From: Pseudomonadota bacterium
GTDB taxonomy: Bacteria > Pseudomonadota > Gammaproteobacteria > Burkholderiales > Burkholderiaceae_C
Assembly (NCBI GenBank): GCA_021804595.1
Contig: JAJZHH010000008.1
Span: forward strand, 10,562-43,052
Direction of reading: 5' to 3'
Length of the DNA stretch: 32,491 bases
Shown here: in pieces, positions 23,399 to 30,683 of the stretch
Layout: each line of letters opens with the position of its first letter
Position numbering within the stretch: position 1 is the first letter of the stretch
Translations under genes and position numbers: made by a program
Notes under the pieces: model-generated
What the model was told of the DNA's origin: nothing
Database searches by the model: none
Seen by the model: the letters and a program-made list of their open reading frames with translations, nothing else

Positions 23399-24421
23399 TC
23401 ACAGCCGCGCGACCACCGCCTTGGTGAAGGTCTCGGTGCTGGCGCTGCCGCCGAGGTCGCCGGTGCGCACCTGATCGACGTTGAGCACGTCGCTGACGGC
23501 CTGGCGCAGCCGCGTCGCCTTGTCGTGCTCGCCGACGTGGTCGAGCATCAGCCCCGCGGCCAGCATCAGCGCGGTCGGGTTGGCGATGCCGCGCCCGGCG
23601 ATGTCGGGCGCCGAGCCGTGCACGGCCTCGAAGATCGCCGCGTCCTGGCCGATGTTGGCGCCCGGCGCCATGCCCAGGCCGCCGACCAGCCCGGCGGTCA
23701 GGTCGGACAGGATGTCGCCGAACAGATTGGTCGTGACCAGCGCGTCGAACTGCCAGGGGTTGGTCACCAGCTTCATGCAGCAGGCGTCGACGATGACGTC
23801 GTCGAGCGCGATGCGATCGGCGTACTTCTCCTTGTGCATCTGGTAGGCGGTTTCCAGGAAGATCCCGGTCAGCGCCTTCATGATGTTGGCCTTGTGCACG
23901 ACGGTGATTTTCTTGCGCCCCAGCGCGATCGCGGTGCGGAACGCGTAGTCGAGGATGTGGCGCGAGCCCTGGCGCGTGTTGACCCCGGTGGCGATGGCCA
24001 CAGCGTGCGGGTCGTCCTCGATCGGGATGTAGTGCTCGTAGCCCATGTACAGGCCTTCGACGTTCTCGCGGAACACGAGCAGGTCGATGTTGTCGAAGCG
24101 CCCGCCGGGGATCATCGTGCGCGCCGGGCGCATGTTGGCGAACAGCTTGAATTCCTCGCGCAGGCGCACGTTCGACGAGCGATAACCGCCGCCCGACGGC
24201 GTTTCCAGGGGCCCCTTGAGCGCCAGCCGGGTGCGGCGGATGCTGTCCAGCGTGGCTGGCGGCAGCGGATCGCCGGCGGCCTTCACGCCGCCCAGGCCGG
24301 CGACCTGCGAATCCCAGGCGAACGGCGCCTGCAGTGCGTCGAGCACGGCCAGCGTGGCGTCCATGATTTCGGGGCCGATGCCGTCGCCGGCGATCAGGGT
24401 GGCGGGGATGCTGTGGCTCAT
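23399..24421 (-). CDS. NAD-type isocitrate dehydrogenase (isocitrate/isopropylmalate dehydrogenase family)
   Basis: The 340-residue protein belongs to the short homo-isocitrate/IDH3-like group, not the long NADP Icd. It begins with AGDGIGPEIM and has the isocitrate-binding SSNVRLREEFKLFANMRPAR (82-101), the metal-binding NLFGDILSDLTAGLVGGLG and the cofactor segment AVHGSAPDIAGRGIANPTA. IANPTA and the neighbouring residues fit NAD specificity. It decarboxylates isocitrate to 2-oxoglutarate in the TCA cycle; tartrate or homoisocitrate activity cannot be excluded. GGAG precedes ATG 24421. It lies downstream of a 2-oxoglutarate-dependent dioxygenase and carries its own upstream inverted repeat. 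Confidence 0.9.
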   Translation of the reverse strand: MSHSIPATLIAGDGIGPEIMDATLAVLDALQAPFAWDSQVAGLGGVKAAGDPLPPATLDSIRRTRLALKGPLETPSGGGYRSSNVRLREEFKLFANMRPARTMIPGGRFDNIDLLVFRENVEGLYMGYEHYIPIEDDPHAVAIATGVNTRQGSRHILDYAFRTAIALGRKKITVVHKANIMKALTGIFLETAYQMHKEKYADRIALDDVIVDACCMKLVTNPWQFDALVTTNLFGDILSDLTAGLVGGLGMAPGANIGQDAAIFEAVHGSAPDIAGRGIANPTALMLAAGLMLDHVGEHDKATRLRQAVSDVLNVDQVRTGDLGGSASTETFTKAVVARL

Positions 24422-24474
24422 GCGGGTCTCCTCGGGCGGTGGTCGGCGCCTGCCTGCGGCGCACTTTACCCGAG

Positions 24475-24495
24475 GATAAGCCGCGCAAGCTTATC
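24475..24495. promoter_or_regulatory. Inverted repeat GATAAGC-N7-GCTTATC upstream of the IDH gene
   Basis: Seven-bp perfect arms (24475-24481 and 24489-24495) lie 54 bp upstream of the isocitrate dehydrogenase start, in a small AT-rich island between two co-directional genes. On the minus strand the repeat is followed by TAAAGT, a possible -10 box. It is a plausible operator or hairpin; the binder is unknown. Confidence 0.45.
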
Positions 24496-24549
24496 GCTGG
24501 CTGACGCAGCACAAGGCGACCGATCCTGCAACGGCCCTCCCCGTCGCGC

Positions 24550-25329
24550 TCAGGCCGGCGGGTCGAGGAAGCCGCCGGCGCGGAAGGTCAGCACCAGGGT
24601 GTCGCGCCAGCCGGGCGCGTCGGCGTGCAGCGGCTGGATCGGCGTGGTCTCGTGGATCACCCGCGTGTCGTCGAGCAGCACCGCGCTGCCCGGCTGCTGC
24701 AGCGTGAAGCGCACGCCGCGCGCGCCGTCGAGTTCGAACACGCGGCTTTCGCCGCCGCGGATCGCGTGGCGCCGCGCGAGCACGACGGCGACGAAGTCGA
24801 CGCCGTCGCGATGCGCGCCTTCCGGCGTCGGTCGACCGACGCCGTCGCTGGTGTCGATGCGGAACTGGTGCGCTTCGACGAACCAGCGCGACACGCCGCG
24901 GCGGCGCGCGAACACGGTGCCGAGTCCGCTCAGCAGCGCGCGCCAGCCGGGCAGCGCGAGCAAGGCTTCATCCAGCGGCTCGTACCAGCGCACCATGCCG
25001 CCGTGCAGTGCGTTGTAGTCCAGCGGCTGGAAATGCGCGCGGTGCGGCGCCTGCACCAGCAGCGCGCCGCCCGGCTGCGGCTCGAGCACGAAGCTGCCGT
25101 GGCGCCGGCGCCGGTAGTGGCCGCCGTCCTTCAGATAGGCGTCCGCCGGCAGCGCGTCCCAGCTCGGCAGCGCCGGCGCCAGCGCGTCGGCCGGCATCGC
25201 GCACAAGGCGCCCAGCGCGTCGGCGTCGAGCAGGCAGAAGCCCTGCGCGGCCAGCCGCTGCCCGACCGCGGCGTCCAGCGGCCCGCTGGCCGCCGGCAGC
25301 GCATCGAAACTCGGTCCGAGGTCGTGCAT
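24550..25329 (-). CDS. 2-oxoglutarate/Fe(II) dioxygenase (2OG-Fe_dioxy type, possible amino-acid hydroxylase)
   Basis: The 259-residue protein shows the iron facial triad as His173 and Asp175 in [18 protein letters not shown] and His226 in [10 protein letters not shown]. An arginine for 2-oxoglutarate follows in [10 protein letters not shown]. The EGxHxDGxDF form is typical of the family containing free L-amino-acid hydroxylases such as the Bacillus isoleucine dioxygenase (family knowledge). The substrate here is unknown. ATG 25329 has AGGAG upstream, and the gene follows glnS by 21 bp, so it is probably cotranscribed with it. The neighbouring isocitrate dehydrogenase makes its cosubstrate, an attractive but unproven link. 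Confidence 0.88.
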   Translation of the reverse strand: MHDLGPSFDALPAASGPLDAAVGQRLAAQGFCLLDADALGALCAMPADALAPALPSWDALPADAYLKDGGHYRRRRHGSFVLEPQPGGALLVQAPHRAHFQPLDYNALHGGMVRWYEPLDEALLALPGWRALLSGLGTVFARRRGVSRWFVEAHQFRIDTSDGVGRPTPEGAHRDGVDFVAVVLARRHAIRGGESRVFELDGARGVRFTLQQPGSAVLLDDTRVIHETTPIQPLHADAPGWRDTLVLTFRAGGFLDPPA

Positions 25330-25350
25330 CTCAGCTCCTGGATCGAGGCC

Positions 25351-27123
25351 TCAGCCGGCGCCGCGCAGCGTCGTCGTGCGGTTGAAGACCACGCGCCCGG
25401 CGCGGTGGTCGACCGCGTCGGCGACGAAATAGCCGTGGCGCTCGAACTGGAAATGCGTGCCGCCCGGCGCGCGCGCGGCGTCGGGTTCGACCCAGCCCTG
25501 CGTCGTGCGCAGGCTGTCGGGGTTGAGTTCGGCGATGAAATCGGCGCCGCCGGCGCCCGGGTGCTCGGTGGCGAACAGCGCGTCGTACAGCCTGAACTCG
25601 GCGGCGACCGCGTCGGCCGCGCCGACCCAGGTGATCACGCCCTTGACCTTGACCGCGTCGGCCCCGGGCGTTCCGCTCTTGGTGTCGGGGACCAGCCGCG
25701 CGCGCACTTCGACGATGCGCCCGTCGGCGTCGCGCTCGGCGCCGAGGCACTCGATCACGTGACCGTACTTCAGGCGCACGCGGTTGCCGGGGAACAGCCG
25801 GAAGAAGCCCTTCGGCGGCTGCTCGACGTAGTCGCCGCGCTCGATCCACAGTTCGGCGCCGAGCTTGAACTGGCGTCGGCCGCGCTCGGGCTGGTGCGGA
25901 TGCACCGGCGCGCTGCAGTCGTCCAGGCGTCCGCTGCCGATCACTTCGTCCCAGTTCACCAGCACCAGCTTGAGCGGGTCGAGCACCGCCATCGCGCGCG
26001 CCGCGTGCGGCTCGAGGTCGTCGCGCAGCGCGCCTTCGAGGGTCGAATAGTCGATCCAGGCGTCGGATTTGGACACGCCGATGCGCTCGGCGAACAGCCG
26101 CAGCGCGCCGGCCGAATAGCCGCGCCGGCGCAGCCCGGCCAGCGTCGGCAGCCGCGGATCGTCCCAGCCGTCGACGTGGCCGTCGGCGACCAGCTGCGCC
26201 AGCTTGCGCTTGCTGGTCACGACGTGGGTCAGGTTCAGCCGCGCGAACTCGTACTGGTGCGGCAGCGGTGGCGCGAGCAGGCCGAGCTCGGCCAGGTGGG
26301 CGAGCAGCCAGTCGTAGAACGGACGCTGGTCCTCGAACTCGAGCGTGCAGATGCTGTGGGTGATGCGTTCGAGCGCGTCCTCGATCGGATGCGCGAAGGT
26401 GTACATCGGGTAGATGCACCAGCGCGTTCCGGTGCGGTGGTGCTCGGCGAACTTGATCCGATAGATCGCTGGGTCGCGCAGATTGATGTTCGGCGACGCC
26501 ATGTCGATCTTCGCGCGCAGCACCATGCTGCCTTCGGCGTGGCGGCCGTCGCGCATCTGCGCGAAGCGCTCGCGGCTTTCGGCCGCCGGGCGCTCGCGCC
26601 AGGGGCTGTCGACGCCGGGCTCGGTCAGCGTGCCGCGGCGGCGCCGCATCTCGTCGGCGCTCTGCTCGTCGACGTAGGCCAGCCCGGCGTCGATCAGCGC
26701 GCACGCGGCGCGGTGCATGAAGTCGAAGTAGTCGCTGGCGAAATACTCGTGGCTGACTCCGGCGGCCACCCAGTCGAAACCCAGCCAGCGCACCGCGTCG
26801 CGGATCGCGCGCACGTACTCGTCGTCTTCCTTGTCCGGGTTGGTGTCGTCGAGGCGCAGATGGCACACGCCACCGTAATCGCGCGCCAGGCCGAAGTTCA
26901 GGCAGATGCTCTTGGCGTGGCCGATGTGCAGGTAGCCATTCGGCTCGGGCGGAAAGCGCGTGCGGATGCGCGCCGCGTCGAGCGGCGCGTCGGCCAGCGC
27001 GAGCGCGTCGCCGGGAACGCCGGCGTAGCGGCGGCCGTCGAGGCGACCGGCGGCCAGGTCGGACTCGATGATCTGGCGCAGGAAGTTCGAGGTCTTGCTG
27101 GTCGCGGTATCCGGGGCTTGCAT
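25351..27123 (-). CDS. glnS: Glutaminyl-tRNA synthetase
   Basis: The 590-residue class I synthetase charges tRNA-Gln. The HIGH motif is in [16 protein letters not shown] (58-71), and the KMSKS equivalent is TSKRKL (303-308). [16 protein letters not shown] and the C-terminal beta-barrel anticodon domains are typical of bacterial GlnRS rather than GluRS. Presence of GlnRS fits a beta/gammaproteobacterium. ATG 27123 is the family start, but no ribosome binding site is visible; a perfect 16-bp palindrome occupies that place in the leader. It is divergent from yebC, and the 2OG dioxygenase gene follows after 21 bp. Confidence 0.97.
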   Translation of the reverse strand: MQAPDTATSKTSNFLRQIIESDLAAGRLDGRRYAGVPGDALALADAPLDAARIRTRFPPEPNGYLHIGHAKSICLNFGLARDYGGVCHLRLDDTNPDKEDDEYVRAIRDAVRWLGFDWVAAGVSHEYFASDYFDFMHRAACALIDAGLAYVDEQSADEMRRRRGTLTEPGVDSPWRERPAAESRERFAQMRDGRHAEGSMVLRAKIDMASPNINLRDPAIYRIKFAEHHRTGTRWCIYPMYTFAHPIEDALERITHSICTLEFEDQRPFYDWLLAHLAELGLLAPPLPHQYEFARLNLTHVVTSKRKLAQLVADGHVDGWDDPRLPTLAGLRRRGYSAGALRLFAERIGVSKSDAWIDYSTLEGALRDDLEPHAARAMAVLDPLKLVLVNWDEVIGSGRLDDCSAPVHPHQPERGRRQFKLGAELWIERGDYVEQPPKGFFRLFPGNRVRLKYGHVIECLGAERDADGRIVEVRARLVPDTKSGTPGADAVKVKGVITWVGAADAVAAEFRLYDALFATEHPGAGGADFIAELNPDSLRTTQGWVEPDAARAPGGTHFQFERHGYFVADAVDHRAGRVVFNRTTTLRGAG

Positions 27124-27133
27124 GCGCGGTCAC

Positions 27134-27149
27134 GGGCCGTCGACGGCCC
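27134..27149 (-). promoter_or_regulatory. Perfect palindrome GGGCCGTCGACGGCCC in the glnS leader
   Basis: This 16-bp self-complementary sequence ends 10 bp before the glnS ATG and is preceded on the minus strand by AAAA. In the mRNA it would form a hairpin exactly where a Shine-Dalgarno should lie. It could control translation initiation or be a protein site. On the plus strand it is followed by TTTT, but no rightward gene ends here. Confidence 0.5.
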
Positions 27150-27244
27150 TTTTCTGGGAGAAAACCCCTATTGTCCTTCATGCGGCGGGGTCGTGGCCAC
27201 GCACGCCGTGGCGCCGCCGCGGTCACCGCGGTGCACGGGGGACG

Positions 27245-27250
27245 TAAAAT
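27245..27250 (+). promoter_or_regulatory. Possible -10 box of yebC
   Basis: TAAAAT lies 98 bp before the yebC start in otherwise GC-rich sequence and is one mismatch from TATAAT. No good -35 is visible at 16-18 bp. If used, it gives a leader of about 90 nt. Confidence 0.4.
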
Positions 27251-27348
27251 CGGGCGCCGCCGCCGTTTCAGCGGCGCCGCCCGATGCCTCGGGCCCCTCC
27301 CACCGACACCAGCGGCGCGCGGCGCGCGCCCGAAAGCGAGACCCAGCT

Positions 27349-28071
27349 ATGGCCGGCCATTCCAAATGGGCCAACATCCAGCACCGCAAAGGCCGTCAGG
27401 ACGAAAAACGCGGCAAGGTCTGGACCAAGATCATTCGTGAAGTGACGGTCGCCGCCAAGCTCGGCGGCGGCGACGCCAACACCAACCCGCGGCTGCGGCT
27501 GGCGCTGGAGAAGGCGCGCGAAGCCAATATGCCCGCCGACAACCTCAAGCGCGCGGTCGATCGCGGCACCGGCAACCTCGAAGGCGCGCATTACGAGGAA
27601 ATCCGCTACGAAGGCTACGGCCCCGGCGGCGCCGCGCTGATCATCGACTGCATGACCGACAACCGTGTGCGCACCGTCGCCGAAGTGCGTCACGCGCTGT
27701 CGAAGGCCGGCGGCAACCTCGGCACCGAAGGCTCGGTGGCGTTCCAGTTCCGCCATTGCGGCCAGCTGCTGTTCGCCCCCGGCACCGACGAGGAGCGGGT
27801 CATGGAAGTCGCGCTCGACGCCGGCGCCGACGACGTCGCCTCGCTCGACGACGGCTCGATCGAAGTGCTGTGCGAAGCGAACGACTTCGAAGCGGTGCGC
27901 GCGGCGCTGGAAGCCGCCGGGCTCAAGCCCGAGTTCGCCGAGATCGGCATGAAGCCCGGCGTCGAAGTCGAGCTGCAGGGCGACGACGCCGAGCGCATGC
28001 AAAAGCTGGTCGACGCGCTCGAGGACCTCGACGACGTGCAGCGCGTCGACCACAACGCGATCCTGCCGTGA
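27349..28071 (+). CDS. yebC: YebC/TACO1 family protein
   Basis: The 240-residue protein begins [23 protein letters not shown], the invariant start of YebC/TACO1. It has the family's three-domain layout with [30 protein letters not shown] and GSVAFQF in the middle. Family members are reported either as transcriptional regulators or as translation factors that relieve ribosome stalling at proline runs. The ATG at 27349 fits the family. purD starts 5 bp after the stop (or overlaps it if the GTG at 28068 is used), so the two form an operon. The 1148-residue ORF of the track is this gene with a false extension antisense to glnS. Confidence 0.96.
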   Translation: MAGHSKWANIQHRKGRQDEKRGKVWTKIIREVTVAAKLGGGDANTNPRLRLALEKAREANMPADNLKRAVDRGTGNLEGAHYEEIRYEGYGPGGAALIIDCMTDNRVRTVAEVRHALSKAGGNLGTEGSVAFQFRHCGQLLFAPGTDEERVMEVALDAGADDVASLDDGSIEVLCEANDFEAVRAALEAAGLKPEFAEIGMKPGVEVELQGDDAERMQKLVDALEDLDDVQRVDHNAILP

Positions 28072-28076
28072 CCACG

Positions 28077-29357
28077 ATGAAACTCCTTGTCATCGGCTCC
28101 GGCGGCCGCGAACACGCGCTGGCGTGGAAACTGGCGCAATCGCCGCGGGTGAAGAAGGTCTACGTGGCGCCGGGCAACGGCGGCACCGCGACCGAGCCGC
28201 GGGTCGAGAACCTGCCGATCACCGACATCGCCGAGCTCGCCGACTTCTGCGTGCGCGAGAACATCCACCTGACCGTCGTCGGCCCCGAGGCGCCGCTGGC
28301 CGCCGGCGTGGTCGACGCGTTCCGCGCGCGCCGGCTGCGCATCTGGGGTCCGACGCGCGCGGCGGCGCAGCTCGAGAGCTCGAAGGCGTTCGCCAAGGCG
28401 TTCATGGAGCGCCACCGCATCCCGACCGCGCAGCACCGCACCTTCACCGACGCGCAGCAGGCGCACGCCTACATCGACGCGCACGGCGCGCCGCTGGTGG
28501 TCAAGGCCGACGGGCTGGCCGCCGGCAAGGGCGTGGTCGTCGCCACCGACGTCGAGCAGGCGCACGCCGCGGTGCGCGACATGCTCGAGTCCAACGTCTA
28601 CGGCGTGCAGCACGGCAGCGACGGCGCGCGCGTCGTCATCGAGGACTTTCTCGACGGCGAGGAAGCCAGCTTCATCGTGCTGGTCGACGGCCGCCACGTG
28701 CTGCCGCTGGCGTCGAGCCAGGACCACAAGCGGCTGCGCGACGGCGACCAGGGGCCGAACACCGGCGGCATGGGCGCGTACTCGCCGGCGCCGGTGGTCA
28801 CGCCCGAAGTGCACGCGCGGGTGATGCGCGAGATCATCAATCCGACGGTGCAGGCGATGGCCGCCGAAGGCCATCCCTACACCGGCTTCCTCTACGCCGG
28901 CTTGATGGTCGACGCCCACGGCCAGGCGAAGACGCTGGAGTTCAACTGCCGGCTCGGCGACCCGGAAACGCAGCCGATCCTGATGCGGCTGAAAAGCGAT
29001 CTGGTCGACGTGCTCGACGCCGCGCTCGACGGCGAGCTCGACCGCGTCGAGCTGCAATGGGACCGGCGCACCGCGCTGGCCGTCGTGATGGCCGCGCCCG
29101 GCTACCCGGAAGCGCCGCGCCTGGGCGGCGCGATCGACGGCATGCCCAAGGCCGTCGACGATCTGCGCGTGTTCCACGCCGGCACCCGGCTCGACGACGG
29201 CGTGCTGCGCACCAGCGGCGGTCGCGTGCTCGCGGTGACCGCGCTCGGCGACTCGGTGCGCATGGCGCAGACGCGCGCCTACGAAGGCGTGCGCGGCATC
29301 GCATTCGACGGCATGCAGTTCCGCGGCGACATCGGCCACCGCGCGATCAAGCGCTGA
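28077..29357 (+). CDS. purD: Phosphoribosylamine-glycine ligase (GAR synthetase)
   Basis: The 426-residue ATP-grasp enzyme carries out the second step of de novo purine synthesis. It begins MKLLVIGSGGREHALAWKLAQS, the family signature. It continues with VGPEAPLAAG, SSKAFAKAFM, VVKADGLAAGKGVVVA (ATP-grasp lid), QDHKRLRDGDQGPNTGGMGAYSP and EFNCRLGDPETQ, the metal-binding site. ATG 28077 is used; the GTG at 28068 would overlap the yebC stop as GTGA and add three residues. It is translationally close to yebC. A strong hairpin follows the stop. Confidence 0.97.
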   Translation: MKLLVIGSGGREHALAWKLAQSPRVKKVYVAPGNGGTATEPRVENLPITDIAELADFCVRENIHLTVVGPEAPLAAGVVDAFRARRLRIWGPTRAAAQLESSKAFAKAFMERHRIPTAQHRTFTDAQQAHAYIDAHGAPLVVKADGLAAGKGVVVATDVEQAHAAVRDMLESNVYGVQHGSDGARVVIEDFLDGEEASFIVLVDGRHVLPLASSQDHKRLRDGDQGPNTGGMGAYSPAPVVTPEVHARVMREIINPTVQAMAAEGHPYTGFLYAGLMVDAHGQAKTLEFNCRLGDPETQPILMRLKSDLVDVLDAALDGELDRVELQWDRRTALAVVMAAPGYPEAPRLGGAIDGMPKAVDDLRVFHAGTRLDDGVLRTSGGRVLAVTALGDSVRMAQTRAYEGVRGIAFDGMQFRGDIGHRAIKR

Positions 29358-29359
29358 AC

Positions 29360-29380
29360 GGGCCGGGCGCAGCCCGGCCC
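29360..29380. terminator. Strong hairpin after purD
   Basis: GGGCCGGGC pairs with GCCCGGCCC around a GCA loop, a 9-bp all-GC stem 3 nt after the purD stop and before the convergent CoA-transferase stop. There is no T-tract, but the position suits a shared terminator. Confidence 0.6.
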
Positions 29381-29394
29381 TGGGGGCCCTCCTC

Positions 29395-30642
29395 TCATAC
29401 CACGCCGTCGGCACGCAACGCCGCGAGGCGCGCGTCGTCGACGCCGAGCTCGGCCAGTACTTCGGCGTTGTGCGCGCCCAGCGCCGGGCCCAGCCAGCGC
29501 GTCGCCGCCGGCGTGGCCGAGAACTTCGGCACGATGCCGGGCAGCTGCACCGCGGTGCCGTCGGCCAGCCGGTGCGGCTCGATCATGCCGCGGGCCTGGA
29601 ACTGCGCGTCGGCGACGATGTCGGCGATGCTGTAGATGCGCGCGGCCGGCACGTCGGCGTCGCGCATCGCGCGCACCACGGCGTCGGCGTCCAGGCCTGC
29701 GGCCCAGTGCTGGATCGCCGCGTCGATCTCGGCGGCGCGCGCGATGCGCCCCGGGTTGGCGGCCAGATCGGGGGCCGCGGCGAGGTCGTCGCGACCGATC
29801 GCTCGCATCAGCCGCTGGAAGATCGCGTCGCCGTTGCCGGAGATCTGCACCCATTCGCCGCCGCGGCTGCGGTAGACGTTCGACGGCACGATGCCGGGTA
29901 TCGCGGTGCCGGTGCGCTCGCGCACCTGGCCGCCGACGCTGTACTCCATCAGCGTGCTTTCCATCAGGTTGAACACCGACTCGAGCAGCGCGACGTCGAC
30001 CACCTGCCCCTCGCCGCCGCGGCTGCCGTCCCAGCGCCCGCCGGTGGCGTCGCGATGGCGCAGCGCGGCCAGCGCGCCGGCCACCGCGTGCAGCGCGGCG
30101 ATCGAGTCGCCCAGCGACAGGTTCGCGCGCATCGGCGGCAGCGCCGGGTCGCCGGTGACGTAGCGCATGCCGCCCATCGCTTCGGCGATCGCGCCGAAGC
30201 CGGGCTGGCGGCTCATCGGCCCGCTCTGGCCGAAGCCCGAAATGCGCACCATCACCAGGCTGGGGTTGGCCTGGCGCAGCGCATCCCAGCCCAGGCCGAG
30301 CTTCTCGAGCACGCCCGGGCGCATGTTCTCGACCACGATGTCGGCGCGGCGCGCCAGCTGCAGCGCGATCTCGCGCCCGGCCGCGGCCTTCAGGTCCAGC
30401 GTGATGCAGCGCTTGTTGCGCGACTGCGCCGCCCACCACAGCGAGGTGCCGTCGTGCAACTGGCGCCAGCTGCGCAGCGCGTCGCCGCCGCCGGCGTGCG
30501 CCGGGGCCTCGACCTTGACCACGTCGGCGCCGTATTCGGCCAGCAGCCGGGCGGCGAACGGCCCGGCGATCAGACTGCCGAGTTCGAGCACGCGCACGCC
30601 GCGCAAGGGACCTGCGGGTGGCGGGATCTGAGTGGTTTGCAT
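29395..30642 (-). CDS. CaiB/BaiF (family III) CoA-transferase
   Basis: The 415-residue family III CoA-transferase moves CoA between acyl-CoA and a carboxylic acid. It begins GPLRGVRVLELGSLIAGPFA and has LLAEYGADVVKVE, SRNKRCITLDLK, ADIVVENMRPGVLEKLGLG and RISGFGQSGP, all family hallmarks. In the usual catalytic segment GYDxxxQAxxG this protein reads GFGAIAEAMGG, placing Gly150 where formyl-CoA transferase has its nucleophilic Asp. Similar sequences are common in a CoA-transferase subgroup, so activity is not excluded. ATG 30642 is chosen; the track's longer start is in the hrpA gap. It is 41 bp downstream of hrpA. The substrate is unknown. Confidence 0.9.
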   Translation of the reverse strand: MQTTQIPPPAGPLRGVRVLELGSLIAGPFAARLLAEYGADVVKVEAPAHAGGGDALRSWRQLHDGTSLWWAAQSRNKRCITLDLKAAAGREIALQLARRADIVVENMRPGVLEKLGLGWDALRQANPSLVMVRISGFGQSGPMSRQPGFGAIAEAMGGMRYVTGDPALPPMRANLSLGDSIAALHAVAGALAALRHRDATGGRWDGSRGGEGQVVDVALLESVFNLMESTLMEYSVGGQVRERTGTAIPGIVPSNVYRSRGGEWVQISGNGDAIFQRLMRAIGRDDLAAAPDLAANPGRIARAAEIDAAIQHWAAGLDADAVVRAMRDADVPAARIYSIADIVADAQFQARGMIEPHRLADGTAVQLPGIVPKFSATPAATRWLGPALGAHNAEVLAELGVDDARLAALRADGVV

Positions 30643-30683
30643 GGAATCGATTCCGCAGAGCTTGAACACACGCCAGCGCGGCT

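Noticed and set aside
27134-27155. Plus-strand intrinsic terminator (palindrome followed by TTTT)
   Set aside because: No rightward gene ends here; the region is the divergent gap between glnS and yebC, so a leader element of glnS is more likely.
24625-27348. Roughly 900-residue N-terminal extension of YebC in the track
   Set aside because: It is antisense to glnS and the dioxygenase. YebC proteins start with [14 protein letters not shown], exactly at 27349.
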